DNA of 64,000 nucleotides from contig CM106585.1 in assembly GCA_048013815.1 (NCBI GenBank), positions 23,622,001 through 23,686,000 on the forward strand. The letters run 5' to 3'. The translations under genes were made by a program, and so were the position numbers. The notes under the pieces were generated by a model. It searched no databases and was not told the DNA's origin. It saw only the letters and a list, made by a program, of their open reading frames with translations. The DNA comes from Setoptus koraiensis. Lineage: Eukaryota; Arthropoda. Below are positions 10,597-22,537 of this stretch, one piece after another (within the stretch, counting starts at the first letter, position 1; the number at the start of each line of letters is the position of its first letter).

Positions 10597-12285
10597 GTTT
10601 GGTTTGGGAGTTCGATAGTTGTTTCAGTTCCTAAGTGTCCAATCTATAACTGACCGTATATTACATGCATTCAGTGTTGAGTACAATTTTGTTCCATTGT
10701 AATTAGGTTTATAATATTGTTTGTAAGATTAGATAGACCTAAAAGAAATTATAGATGATGATTGGTAAACTCATGTGCAGACCATGCAAGAGAGAAGGAT
10801 GCAATGTGAGATTCTGATCATTGTAAGCACTCTAATGGGTATAATTGAGAATAAAATCATGGATGTCAATTGGTAAGATAACTAATTCAGTCGTGGTTGA
10901 GTCCATTGATGACCAGGTGAGACAATGGTGCTACTATTATGGTTGTAGGCTTCTGTGGTAACTGTCCATAGGGGCCTGTCATATGCTTTCACAAATGCGT
11001 GCTTACTTTGTGTGACTAAAGGCGCGCTAAAAATAATAAAGATTTCGAATGGTGCCCTGAAATGCACAGTGTGCCATTTACAATGTAGATTTTCTATGTT
11101 TCAAATCAGTTGTTCGCTACGGTGTGTGTCAGTGTTAGGCGTATTAGCGCTAGACGTTCTATTGTTGTTGTGTTGTGCACGGCCAACACATGGATGCAGA
11201 AAAAATCCGCAAGGGCGGCACTCTCACAAGTCAGAGCTGATGGTGCAATTCGCTCGCGACTAGGGAGAGCAGTTCATGTTGGCAATTTTTTAATACCGCA
11301 CAAAATGGATGTGGTGGGTGTCTGCCGGGGGCGTGGGAGAGGGGCGGTCTCAATGTAGAATCAGAGGAGGCCAAATCACGATTGGATTGACGGTTTTATA
11401 GGTAGAACCAATCAAAACTAATTTACATATGTTTTATCTAGAGTGATCAGTTAATCAGAGCTCAATATCAATTAATCAGAGCTAATATCTGTATCAATTT
11501 GAGATACCTAGGTGATTGCGGACGGAAGATTCAGTGCTCTGTTCCCGCCGATACGTTGGCGCCAGTGCGGCCTCGGGTCAGATTTGTTAGTGCCTTGTCT
11601 ATGCGCGGCGTAAGTAGGTGTGTGAGGTCGGTGCGACACGACAGTATGAAAAAAGGGAGGCGGGTACTTGTACCACAAATACCCGATGGCTTTTCAGTTG
11701 CCGCTCTGTAGTGAGGTGTGCGTCAGAACAAGCAATTGTGCGGCCGGCGGTTTGGTCTGTACACTGTTCTGGTAGCATCGTAAAGGGGGTGTTATTCAGA
11801 TGAAAAATAAAGATGGGCCAGCGTAATTTGCACGAGTACTCATATCATCAATACCTTTGGAATGAAAATCCATTTAAAATACTGACGGATCTTAATTGAA
11901 GCATGGCCAACTGATACTGTATACTATTCATACTATTAATTGAGCAACACAAAACTATAACGTAATAACCCAACATCAACAAAAACCATTGAATGCCGAT
12001 AGGACGACATTGTGCCAGCGAATGGATTATTCGCCATCTGACATTGCACCTACACAACCGAGAGAACAAATATTGCTCCAACAATAATAGTATATTATTC
12101 AATTCCATGCGGGACATGTCAGTGGTTAATTTTTCTCAAGGTTAGACATTTCCTCCGCGTCCTATGATGATGAGAGATAAACCAAAACATTGAGAGCATA
12201 ATCTACTTAATTTAAAAACAAACATCCAACAGTATATAATAATATATCATTACTGAACCAATATACATAGAGACAGCTAGTAATC
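10597..12285. other. Divergent intergenic region with a GC-richer patch
   Basis: Lies between the minus-strand JADE-like gene and the plus-strand NCKAP1 gene, so it should hold promoters for both. From about 11100 to 11790 it has noticeably more GC and CpG (runs such as CGGCCTCGGG, GTGCGGCCGGCGG) than the AT-rich flanks. No frame here resembles a protein family. Confidence 0.5.
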
Positions 12286-15200
12286 ATGGTCAGACAACCA
12301 TTGCCAAGCCATCAAAAGATAGCTGAGAAGCTAACTATCCTCAACGATAGAGGAATTGGCATGCTGACTCGCATTTACAATATTAAGAAGGCATGCTCAG
12401 ATCCAAAATCGAAACCGGCATTTCTCAGCGATAAGCAACTGGAGCCCACCATCAAATTAATTGTTCGCAGATTTCCCAATTCCAGTGATCTTAGGTCGAA
12501 TCAACAACAACTGGCACCCATAAATCACATAAAGAACGATGTAATCAAATCTCTGTCTCTATATTACAACACATTTGTGGATCTTCTTGATTTCAAAGAT
12601 CATGTCTGTGAGCTTCTCACAACCATGGATGCCGGTCAACTTTCCCTCGACATTGCTATTAATTTCGACCTAACTAAAGCATATCTTGATCTCGTTGTCA
12701 CATATGTGTCGCTGATGATGATGCCAGCTAGAGTGGAGGACAGGAAAGCTGTACTAAGTCTATTCAATCTATCGCATGAAATGATACATGGAAATGCTGA
12801 TCCAGCCTTCCCTCGCTTGGGACAAATGATTGTCGACTATGAGCAACCGATGAAAAAATTATCTGAAGAATTCATACCTCACTCTAAGTTATTATCTCAA
12901 GCTCTTCTTTCATTGCATCAAATATTTCCTATGCGAACTATTACTGCACAAGAATGGAGAAAGAGCCAAATATTAAGTTTAGTTGCAAACCCTACACAAT
13001 TATTCAATCCTGTGCAAACAGACACCATTCAATGCGAATATCTCTCCGTGGACGATCTTGAAAGATGGATAACATTTGGCTTCATGTTGGCCCACCACTA
13101 TTTGAATCAACCCATAGCCCAGGAACTGTTTAACAAATCCTTGCAATGTGGTTGGGTCATTTCACTATTCAGAGATGAAGTAATCCACACCCATTCATTT
13201 GTACAGAGTTTCTTTGAATCCACCAAATCAGTGCCAAGCAAACGAGTGTCTGAAGTAAAAGAAGCGTATAACACTGTGTTGCAGAAAGCTAGCAACATTC
13301 ATCGTGAGCGAAGAAAATTCTTGCGGACTGCCTTGAAAGAATTGTGTTTAATATTAACTGATCAGCCTGGTCTACTGGGACCAAAAATACTTCTTGCACT
13401 CATGGGTTTAGCATATGCTAGAGATGAGGTCAACTGGCTCTTGAGGCATTGTGAAAATCCACCCCAAAACAAAGGCAAGGTGAAGTTTCAAGCAGAAGAT
13501 CTTGTGGATCGTCAATTACCAGAACTATTGTTCCACATAGAGGAGCTCAGATCTCTGATTAGGAAGTATTACCAAGTTATACAACGTTACTATGTTCAGT
13601 ATTTATCCGCATATGATGCAATAGCCCTAAATCAAATAGTACAAACAGTCTCTATGCTACCCGAGGAAGATTCTATGATTTTAGAGACCATACATACAAC
13701 AATAAGCGGGTTAAGCTTGCAACAAGTAGAGAATAAACATTTATTTGACTTCCGTGGTTTGAGATTGGACTGGTTTCGATTGCAAGCCTATTGTAGTGTT
13801 CACAGATATCCGATGCATTTATTTGAACACAGAGATTTGGCCATATTGATGAACATGATTACATTTCACACTCGAATGGTAGATGATATTGACGATATAG
13901 TCACCGAAACGTCCAATCTATCGAACTTTTGTTTCTTCAACAAAATATTCGACAGCCAGTTCCATATGTGCCTAGAATTTCCTGCACAAACGAGATATAT
14001 CATAGCGTTTCCTCTCATATGCGCCCACTTTATGGATTGTACTCATGAATTGTGCCCTGAGGAGCGATATCACATAGGAGATAGAAGTTTGACATTTGTC
14101 AATCTATTCCTAGACGAAATGTCAAAAGAAGCCAGAAACATCATTACTACCATATGCGATGAACAATGTACCATGAGCGATAAACTTTTGCCCAAGAATG
14201 CAGCACCTCAAATTGCTCAAGTGGTGAATAAACGAAAAAGAGATAAGAAAAATAAACAGTGTGCAGGAGGTGATTTAGACAAGCCAGGAATGGAGAGTTA
14301 TCGACGAACACGCGAGGAGTTGACTACTATGGATAAACTACACATGGCCTTGACAGAATTGTGTTATGCTATAAATTATTGTTCAACCATAGAGGTGTGG
14401 GAGCACACTTTCTGTCCTAGAGAATACCTGACACTACACCTAGAGGCTCGCTTCAACAAATCACTAGTGACAATGGTATCATATGACGCCGAAAACAACG
14501 AGATAGCCAAACCCAGCGAGTTATTTTCTGCTGTGAAAGCCTACATGAATGTCCTGCAAAGCATCGAGACATTTGTGCACATTGATGTTACCCGTATGTT
14601 TAACGATGTTCTGCTCCAACAAACTCAACATCAAGACAGTCTCGGTAACAAAACTATAACAATGCTTTACTCAACTTGGTATCTTGAGGTCTTATTGAGG
14701 CGTGTAAGTTCGGGCCACATATGCTACAGTCCTATTCAAAAGTCATTTGTATCTCTATCACTAGAAGGTCAACTGCCGTTCTCGGCTGAAGAATTCTCTG
14801 ATGTCAATGAATTGAGGGCCTTGGCTGAGCTGATAGGACCTTACGGTATAAAATATTTAATCGAGAGTCTCATGTGGCACATAGCCAGTCAAGTTAGTGA
14901 GCTCAAAAAATTGGTTGTGGCTAATAAGGATGTCCTTATAGCGTTACGCTCCAACTTCGACAAACCAGATAACATGCGCGAGCTATGCAGACGCCTACAA
15001 AGTAAGTATCACTTTGAAACCATCATATCTAGGTTATAAATGACAGCCACCCATAAGATTTATCATCCTCAACTTAATACTCGTAAAATCCATCAAAGGC
15101 TATTTATCTAGTTTTAACTGTACTATTTATCTTTGAGTTCTCATCTGCAATTCCGGTTTAGGTTCAATCTTTAATTATCATTTCTCATCTTTCTGTCATC

Positions 15201-16036
15201 TAAACTACTCTCCTGCCTTTCTATTCAAGAGCAAACAAAACATGCTAAAAGTAAAGTTCAGATTTCATCATTGTAATCTATCACTCTATATCATTAGAAA
15301 TAGTATACTAATACCAATTCTCTTATACTTCCTTACAGATGCTGATAGTGTTCTACAACGGATGACGATTATCGGAGTGATATTATGTTTTAAGAAATTG
15401 ATTCAAGAAGCTTTGAATGACGTCTTAGAATACAGGATACCTTTCATGCTTGGTCCTATCAAAGATTTCAAATATGATGTCTCAAGTGCGGAAGTTCTCA
15501 ATGATGTACAAGTAGATTCTACCAAGAGTCAAGTTGTCAGTGAGATGGCTTCAGCTACTGGTCTACCATCACGAATCGATCCGGCTCTGGTTGCTGCATT
15601 AAGGGTTCATAAGAATGACATGGGTGAAGACGAATACGAGATAGCTTGCCTTTTGATGGTATTTGTCGCCGTCTCACTGCCCAGACTAGCAAAATTAGAG
15701 AACTCGATCTACAAACCTTCATTAGAGGCCCATGCTAACAACATTCATTGCTTAGCTACTGCGGTCAACTCTATATCCTCTGCAATGTTCAGTATTTTAA
15801 ATCACGGTGATATTGAGGAGCGCTTAAAAGAATTCCTAGGCTTAGCATCGTCGAGCCTACTGAGACTTGTTCATGAAACTGACAAGGAACTGATCAAGAA
15901 CAGGGAATCAGTCTATCTAATCATACACATTCTCGTACAAGAATCACCATTTTTAACTATGGACCTTCTTGAAAGTTGTTTTCCTTATTGTCTATTGCGC
16001 CATGCTTATCATTGTGTTCTGAAGGCTAAAGAATAG
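12286..16036 (+). CDS. Hem: NCKAP1 / HEM protein of the WAVE regulatory complex
   Basis: Subunit of the WAVE complex, which links Rac to Arp2/3 actin nucleation at the cell cortex. Exon 1 is 12286-15001 and exon 2 is 15339-16036, with a 337-bp intron (donor GTAAGT, acceptor CTTACAG). The product has 1137 residues, near the usual 1128. Family blocks are clear along the whole length, for example [20 protein letters not shown] near the start, DEVNWLLRH in the middle, and the C-terminal [31 protein letters not shown] and [18 protein letters not shown]. The splice restores NADSVLQR in frame, which fixes the boundary. A poly(A) signal follows at 16161. Confidence 0.97.
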
Positions 16037-16160
16037 ACGCTCAAACTGCTATCATGAGTTTAATTATGAAAAGAACAGAACATCTCTTCGGAGTTGGATA
16101 AAATAATTGTTATAAATTGTAGAAATTGCCGAAGAATGCAGAATTTGTGAATGACATATA

Positions 16161-16166
16161 AATAAA
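16161..16166 (+). promoter_or_regulatory. Poly(A) signal AATAAA of NCKAP1
   Basis: AATAAA 125 bases after the NCKAP1 stop codon. Confidence 0.7.
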
Positions 16167-16379
16167 TATAGTTGCTCTTTTTATATTTTGGAAACTCAAA
16201 CGTCTTGTATATTACCACTTTTTAGTGTAATCTATTAATCAGGTATATTAGGAAAATAAATTCAGAATGGGGTGACAATTGGTGAATGTTTTGTGGCAGA
16301 AGTGCAAACTACGAGGCAAGCTATCATATATCCTACCATGGCTCTGCGTTCAACCCTTTGTCACAAATAAGCGAATATG

Positions 16380-16886
16380 TCAGAAGATCCAACACATAAC
16401 AAGCTCTGTGACTTGCCGAACTGTGCACCCCACAAGTAACGAATGATGGGGCCCGCCACTCATTGGTGCAGACAAGAACATACCAGAATTCGAAACGGGT
16501 GCGCCAAGCGTAAATTCATTTGTACTAACCAATGCTGCATAGCTTTCACCATCCAACTCGATATTAGAGTTTCGAGGCCCTTTCTTAGTGAAGCTATGTG
16601 TACATTTGTCGGCGGCCTCAATGTAAGCTCCTGAGGAGCCTCTATTTTTGTTATCCAATTTGTGTATGGAATTCCTATACTGTAAAAAATTGGAATTTCT
16701 ATCACGAAAAAGAAGAAAATACATTTTGTAAGTAATATACCCAACAGTAGTAGTTATTGATGCTAATCTTTTTGGTTCCACTGTTACATAGCGCTTAGAT
16801 AAATTGAAAACACTGAAAATTACCAAACACCATCCTAACCACACCTTTCTATCATCTTTTACCATCAAATTAATCCCAGATCTCAT
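16380..16886 (-). CDS. Unidentified open frame, possible small membrane protein
   Basis: A 168-codon minus-strand frame that I do not recognise. Its first third looks like real protein: a charged start, then a hydrophobic segment around KVWLGWCLVIFSVFNL. Directly upstream is a possible acceptor (TGATAG, then a Phe codon in frame), so the true start may be in an earlier exon. Inside, TTTTTTACAG near 16680 is a good acceptor and a GT near 16740 a possible donor, so the latter part may be intron plus a second exon in another frame. A weak likeness to the short membrane protein Asterix (WDR83OS) is only a guess. It lies between NCKAP1 and the glutamate receptor. Confidence 0.35.
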   Translation of the reverse strand: MRSGINLMVKDDRKVWLGWCLVIFSVFNLSKRYVTVEPKRLASITTTVGYITYKMYFLLFRDRNSNFLQYRNSIHKLDNKNRGSSGAYIEAADKCTHSFTKKGPRNSNIELDGESYAALVSTNEFTLGAPVSNSGMFLSAPMSGGPHHSLLVGCTVRQVTELVMCWIF

Positions 16887-17210
16887 TTTCTTTGTCTTTG
16901 AACTATCATTAGATAGATTGGTTCGAATCGATTAGGGCACACAATAAAAATACAAGATATCTACTACAGATAGGAATACTAATCATCCTATCGTGACGAT
17001 ATGCTCAATAATGTATACGGATTATTAGAATAGATGTGAATGGAAGCATTGATCTCGTCTGGAGTAATTTATCAGTAACATTCGTGTCCATCATGACACA
17101 CAAAACAACAAAGGCAACGAAAACAAAACATTCACGAACAGAACAAATACAAATGACTCACCCAATTGTGTGAATCCAGTAATTGATGAAAACAGAAAGA
17201 ATTTATAGCA

Positions 17211-20200
17211 ATGAAACCAACTAAATTTCGTCGACAGGTGACTCCAATAGAAGCTTCCTTGATGATGATACTAGCCATTATATTTCTAATGCTCACTATT
17301 GGTGACAATCATGTGTCACATGATAGAACCAACTCATTAAATAATATAATCACCACCAGCCTAAGTTACCTGCCGGCTCCAGTGCTGTTAGCACAAGCTA
17401 TTCTACCAGACGAAGTTCACGTAGGTAAGTGTTGATTGTAGCTACAAATTTAAAGTGGTATCGTTGGAATTGCTTACAGTTGTATTATCAATAATGTCGA
17501 TAATAATATTCGTTAAATCATTGTTCTTTGTTTATAGGAGGTTTGTTCGAACGTGGCGAGGAAAACCTAGAGGCGGCCTTCAAATTGGCCATTGAACGTA
17601 TCAACAGAGATCAAAAAGTATTGCCTAGAACAAAACTAGTGCCCCACATTGAACGTTTAGACAAATCGGATAGCTTTGCCGCTTCAAAAAAAGTTTGCAA
17701 TTGTCTTCAGAAGGGTGTTGTCACATTGTTTGGCCCACAGACATCTAAATCGTCTAATTACGTTCGATCCATCAGCTCAACTGTGCAATTACCTCATTTT
17801 GAAACAAGATGGGACAACACAATACAAGAGCCAACGAGTTATTCGTTGAATTTGTCCCCGCACCCAAGTGCATTGGGGCGCGCATTGCGCGATCTAGTCA
17901 TCAAAAAGAATTGGAAGACATTTGCCATATTGTACAGCGAAGACTCGTCTATGGTGCTCATACAAGAGATTCTGAAGCACAGCAAAATGCACACAAAACG
18001 AATAATGGTGCGCAAAGCCAGAGAGGCGTCTATTAGCTCACCTACCGGAAGTGTTACTAGTGTGACAGGTAATACCAATTCGTTGTCGGTTAACAACAAT
18101 CGATCACAGCAGCTCAATAATGTCAACGCCATCAATGGTGCTGACTCAACACAAATTTTGGGCACAGGCCGTGGCCACTCTTCCTCTAGTGGGGCGGCTA
18201 TGCCCAGTTTCAGAGAGATACTTAAGGAGTTGGCCAAATTGAATGTGAAAAACATCATCATAGACGTGCCAAGGGATCAAGTGTCAACAGTTCTGGCCCA
18301 TGCTCAAGATGTAAATATGCTTCAAGTGTACAATAGTTATATATTTACAACATTAGATTTGCATACTGTTGACCTGAGACAGTTCTATCATACAGGTACA
18401 AATATATCGGCGTTTAGTTTAATAGATGCCAATCAGTGGAGCGCAAACCACTTCGATGATATAACACGTGATTGGGCTCGTGGCGGCGATGATACAAACC
18501 TAGCCAACGGCCAGCAACAAGAACAACAACAGCAACAACAACAACCGACAGCAAATGTTCATCTACTGTCCGACAGTAGCAAGGCAGTGTCATTAGGTGA
18601 AATTTATGCGCCACCAGTGCTGGCACAAACACCCTATCAGCCACCACTGCAACAACAAAACAAGATCATCGATCGAGATTCACAAGTTGCATTGATGGCC
18701 AATTTCACCACCGAGGTGGCTCTCACCTATGACGCTATTCAATTGTTGGCGCAGGCATTGCATGATTTTAACAAGACAACGTCGTCGTCGTCGTTGATTC
18801 GTTCCATGTCAAATTCTTCGTTTGCATTGTATCATGCCTGCTCCAGAGGAACATACAGCAACAACAATTTGAATAGCGATATGGACAATGTCGGCTCAGA
18901 ATCATGGGCGAATAGTAATTCAATGATGCCGCCAGTGTGGCACTTTGGCTCTATGCTGAAAATGTACATGCAACTCATTAGCATACGTGGTCTAACTGGC
19001 GACATTAAAGTGAACGAGCGCGGTTATAGGACAGATTTCAAGCTCAAGTTACACGATCTGACGCGCGAGGGCATGAAATCTGTAGCGCAGTGGACAATAT
19101 CGTCTGGGTTGAATTATGTAGGCAACTATTCTAGTGTTATGACGGAAAATTATAAGGAGTTGCTCAAGAATAAGACATTAATTGTAGTAACATTAGAGAG
19201 TAAGCCCTATATTATTCGTGTGCCAGATTATGAGAACAAAACAGGCAACGATCGTTGGGAGGGCTACGCTGTTGATCTTATCAAAGAGCTGGCCAATGCG
19301 AGAAATTTCAAATACATATTGAGAGTGCTGCCCGCCGGCCTGGCCTCTCATGGCAACAGAAACGAGAAGGGCGAATGGAACGGATTGATACGAGAATTGA
19401 TTGACGGTAAAGCCGATATTGCAGTGGCCGATCTCACCATCACTTACGAGCGTGAATCTGTTGTGGACTTCACGATGCCCTTCATGAGCTTGGGCATTGG
19501 CATACTGGTGAAGAAGCCGACAAAGAATTCGCCAAAATTATTTGAATTCATGGAACCGTTAGCTGGCGAGGTGTGGATATATCTGCTAACGGCGTTTGTT
19601 GGCGTAACATTGTTCTTGTTTTTTGTGGCGCGCTTCTCGCCTTACGAATGGGACAATCCTCATCCGTGCGAACTAGAAGTAGAGAACCTAACCAACGAGT
19701 TCAGCTTGAAAAACACCCTTTGGTTTACTATTGGTTGCCTTATGCAACAGGGTTGCGACATTATGCCGGGGGCACTGTCCACGCGCGTTATGGCCGCTGC
19801 CTGGTGGTTCTTCATATTGATATTGGTGTCATCGTATACGGCCAATTTAGCGGCCTTTCTAACCGTTGAACGCATGGACAATCCCATTCAGAGTGCCGAC
19901 GATCTGGCCAAACAAACCAAGGTTACATACGGCTGCTTGGGGCACGGCTCTACGCGCAGTTTCTTCCAGAAGTCCAATTATACAACCTATGCGCGTATGT
20001 GGTCATTTATGGAATCCAAACGAGCCGAAACATTGCTAGATAGCAACAGTAAGGGTGTTGAGCGCGTGCGAAAGGGCGACTTTGCCTTCTTAATGGAATC
20101 AACAACAATAGAATATACAGTGGAAAGAAATTGCGATTTGAGCCAAGTGGGCTCGCTACTAGATCAAAAAGGCTACGGTATTGCCACTCAACAAGATTCG

Positions 20201-20935
20201 CCATATAGAGCTGTGTTGAGCGAGGCCATATTAACGTTACAAGAGAGTGGCGTGTTGCACAAATTGAAAGATCGCTGGTGGAAAGAAAAGAAGGAAGGCA
20301 ACATATCGTGCGAGGTGAAAGAACAAACCAAATCCAGTGGCACTGCCAGCGAGTTGGGCCTAGATCATGTTGGCGGCGTTTTCGTAGTTTTGGGCATTGG
20401 TATGCTGATAGCGTTGGCCATTTGCATTGGAGAGTTTATTTGGAAACAAAAGAAGACGCCCAGAGACGAACGGTGTCACATAACGGTGGAGTTGTGGCGT
20501 TCGTTCCGGTACGTGTTGCGTACGGGCAACAAGAGACCATTCAGGCGCTCATCGACGGACATGGACAATGATTCGCATAGTCGGCAACAGAATAGCGGCA
20601 ACAATGCAACAACAAACATGTTAATGCATAACAACGATGGCACGCCAAATATGTTCGATAAGCAATTGATGACAAATCAATCAGTTGATTCCAGCTATTA
20701 TTATCCGAGTAGTGAGCCATACAATAATAACAGTGGTAACACCACCGGCCTCTTTAACTATGCAACTATGGCTGACCAGGCTCATCATCAGGCCGGCTTG
20801 GCGAACAACAATCTGGGCTCGATAGGCACGGCTTTTTCACTGGATCACAATATCGCACCATCGCAATATCCTCTGATGCGATCATTGCAACAACTACAGC
20901 AACAACAACAGCAACAGCAGCAGCAATCATTCTAA
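17211..20935 (+). CDS. Kainate-type ionotropic glutamate receptor subunit
   Basis: Ligand-gated cation channel subunit of the plasma membrane. Exon 1 (17211-17424) carries a hydrophobic signal segment (MMILAIIFLMLTI). A 113-bp intron leads to a 3.4-kb exon (17538-20935). The product has 1203 residues. The order is: amino-terminal domain (about 73-600), S1 (about 619-745, with ADLTITYERE and the binding Arg), M1 (about 750-771), pore (FTIGCLMQQGCDIMP, Gln at the Q/R site), M3 with SYTANLAAFLTVERM (about 836-850), S2 with GSTRSFFQKS and FLMESTTIEY (binding Glu), and M4 (about 1017-1040). The cytoplasmic tail ends in poly-Gln. The amino-terminal domain carries unusual Ser/Asn/Gln-rich inserts. 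Poly(A) signal at 21019. Confidence 0.96.
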
Positions 20936-22224
20936 TCATGAAATACGAACACACACACACAGATTAGCAAGTAACCTTTTTCAACTTGTTCCATTGTGTC
21001 AAGAAATCTAGAAATTAAAATAAAATGCTATTGCCTAATATCTATCATCAGCAATCAGTCAAATGCCGTTTCGATATGCCGTAATTGCGGCAATACATTA
21101 CTGTAACGTGTATATACAATGTTGTACTTTATGGATCGCGAACCGGTCAGTTGAGCGGCCATTTAGTTGGTGTGCTCGTGCAGTATAGATGGCAGCACAG
21201 GCAGCCCGCTTTTAAATTGCTCACGTTGCATATGGGATGTCGCTACGCGAAAGCTTGAACAGTTAGCACGGTGACTTGAGTCGATGGACTCTTCTCACTA
21301 ACTGTACTATACTATTATGTACTGCACTGTACACACGCACACACACACACACACACACGATGTACATGTGAGCACTAGGAATATATAGTATGTAGTTGAT
21401 GAGTTCACTCAACTCAACCGACTCAAGGCTCAACTCCGGCTAGTCATAGTTGCTTGTTGAGCGTTTCGCGCATTGCGCAGTGCACTAGTGCTAGCGAACA
21501 AACTGACAAGTTGTGTGTGTGTGTGTTTTTACAGTTGAGTGTGTGTCGCAATGGACCTCAGACTCCTCGAACAGGACTGGAAGTCGCAGAAATGTTGAGC
21601 TGAAGTCGAGCAGTTCAGTCCGAAACTGCAGTCGATCTGTCCACAGTATTTGATGTAACAGTGCACATGAGTTCGTACTGTTGTGTTTATATGTGTGTAT
21701 GATTCAATTCGAATTGTTGTTCGATGTTGTCTCATGTTCTATTAGAATAGAGGAACTTTTTTATTTTTTCCTAACCCAGCAAGCACAAGCCAATATTTAC
21801 AACAGCGCATAGAATTCACACGAGTTTTCATTCTATTATTGAAAGAGGAAGAAGAAGAAGAAGAGAACATTATTTACAATTACATATTTACAGTTATTAT
21901 TAGTACTGATTAACCCACTGAACAGCAATCAAGAGAACTATACAATATTACTAATGTCGCCTTATACACACCGCATCGAACTGACAAAGTCAAGGAGTTT
22001 TGAAGGACCGTTCATACACAACTAACTTATTTTATACGTGTCACTATATTATAATCTATTTAATTGAATTTCGCCGACATACATCAAGACACTTTTGTGT
22101 TTCGTAATAATCACACAATTTGCGCGATAGTCAGTAGCGTAACACAATCAACAACAAACACCGACAACAACAACAACAACAACATTGAGTGTTTCAAAGC
22201 GGACAACCAACAACCAGCCGAGTC
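20936..22224. other. 3' flank of the receptor and upstream region of HR3
   Basis: No coding frame seen. Holds a (CA)n microsatellite at about 21330-21358, a (TG)n run near 21515, a (GAA)n run near 21845 and (CAA)n near 22165 just before the HR3 start codon. The HR3 promoter and 5' untranslated region are expected here. Confidence 0.6.
21019..21024 (+). promoter_or_regulatory. Poly(A) signal AATAAA of the glutamate receptor
   Basis: AATAAA 84 bases after the receptor stop codon. Confidence 0.65.
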
Positions 22225-22480
22225 ATGTCTTGGACCATGCAGTACACCAAAATTGAGGTGTCTGCACCGCAAACATCTACCGGCTCCATTAAAGGTAAAC
22301 AAATATTCGGCAAGATATTGCCAAAAATAAATAATCTAAAGATAGAGAGCGAGCGAGCAAGCAAGCGAGCGGGCGAAACAGAGACAGAAGGGCACACACA
22401 CGTACTGCAATGGAAGCGGACGACGGGTCTAGGCACATCTACGTTCAACCTTCCGGGTTCTCGCACACTGACACACACAC

Positions 22481-22537
<57 letters not shown>

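Noticed and set aside
16919..16929. GGTTCGAATCG resembling a tRNA B box
   Set aside because: No A box or cloverleaf stems upstream at the proper distance.
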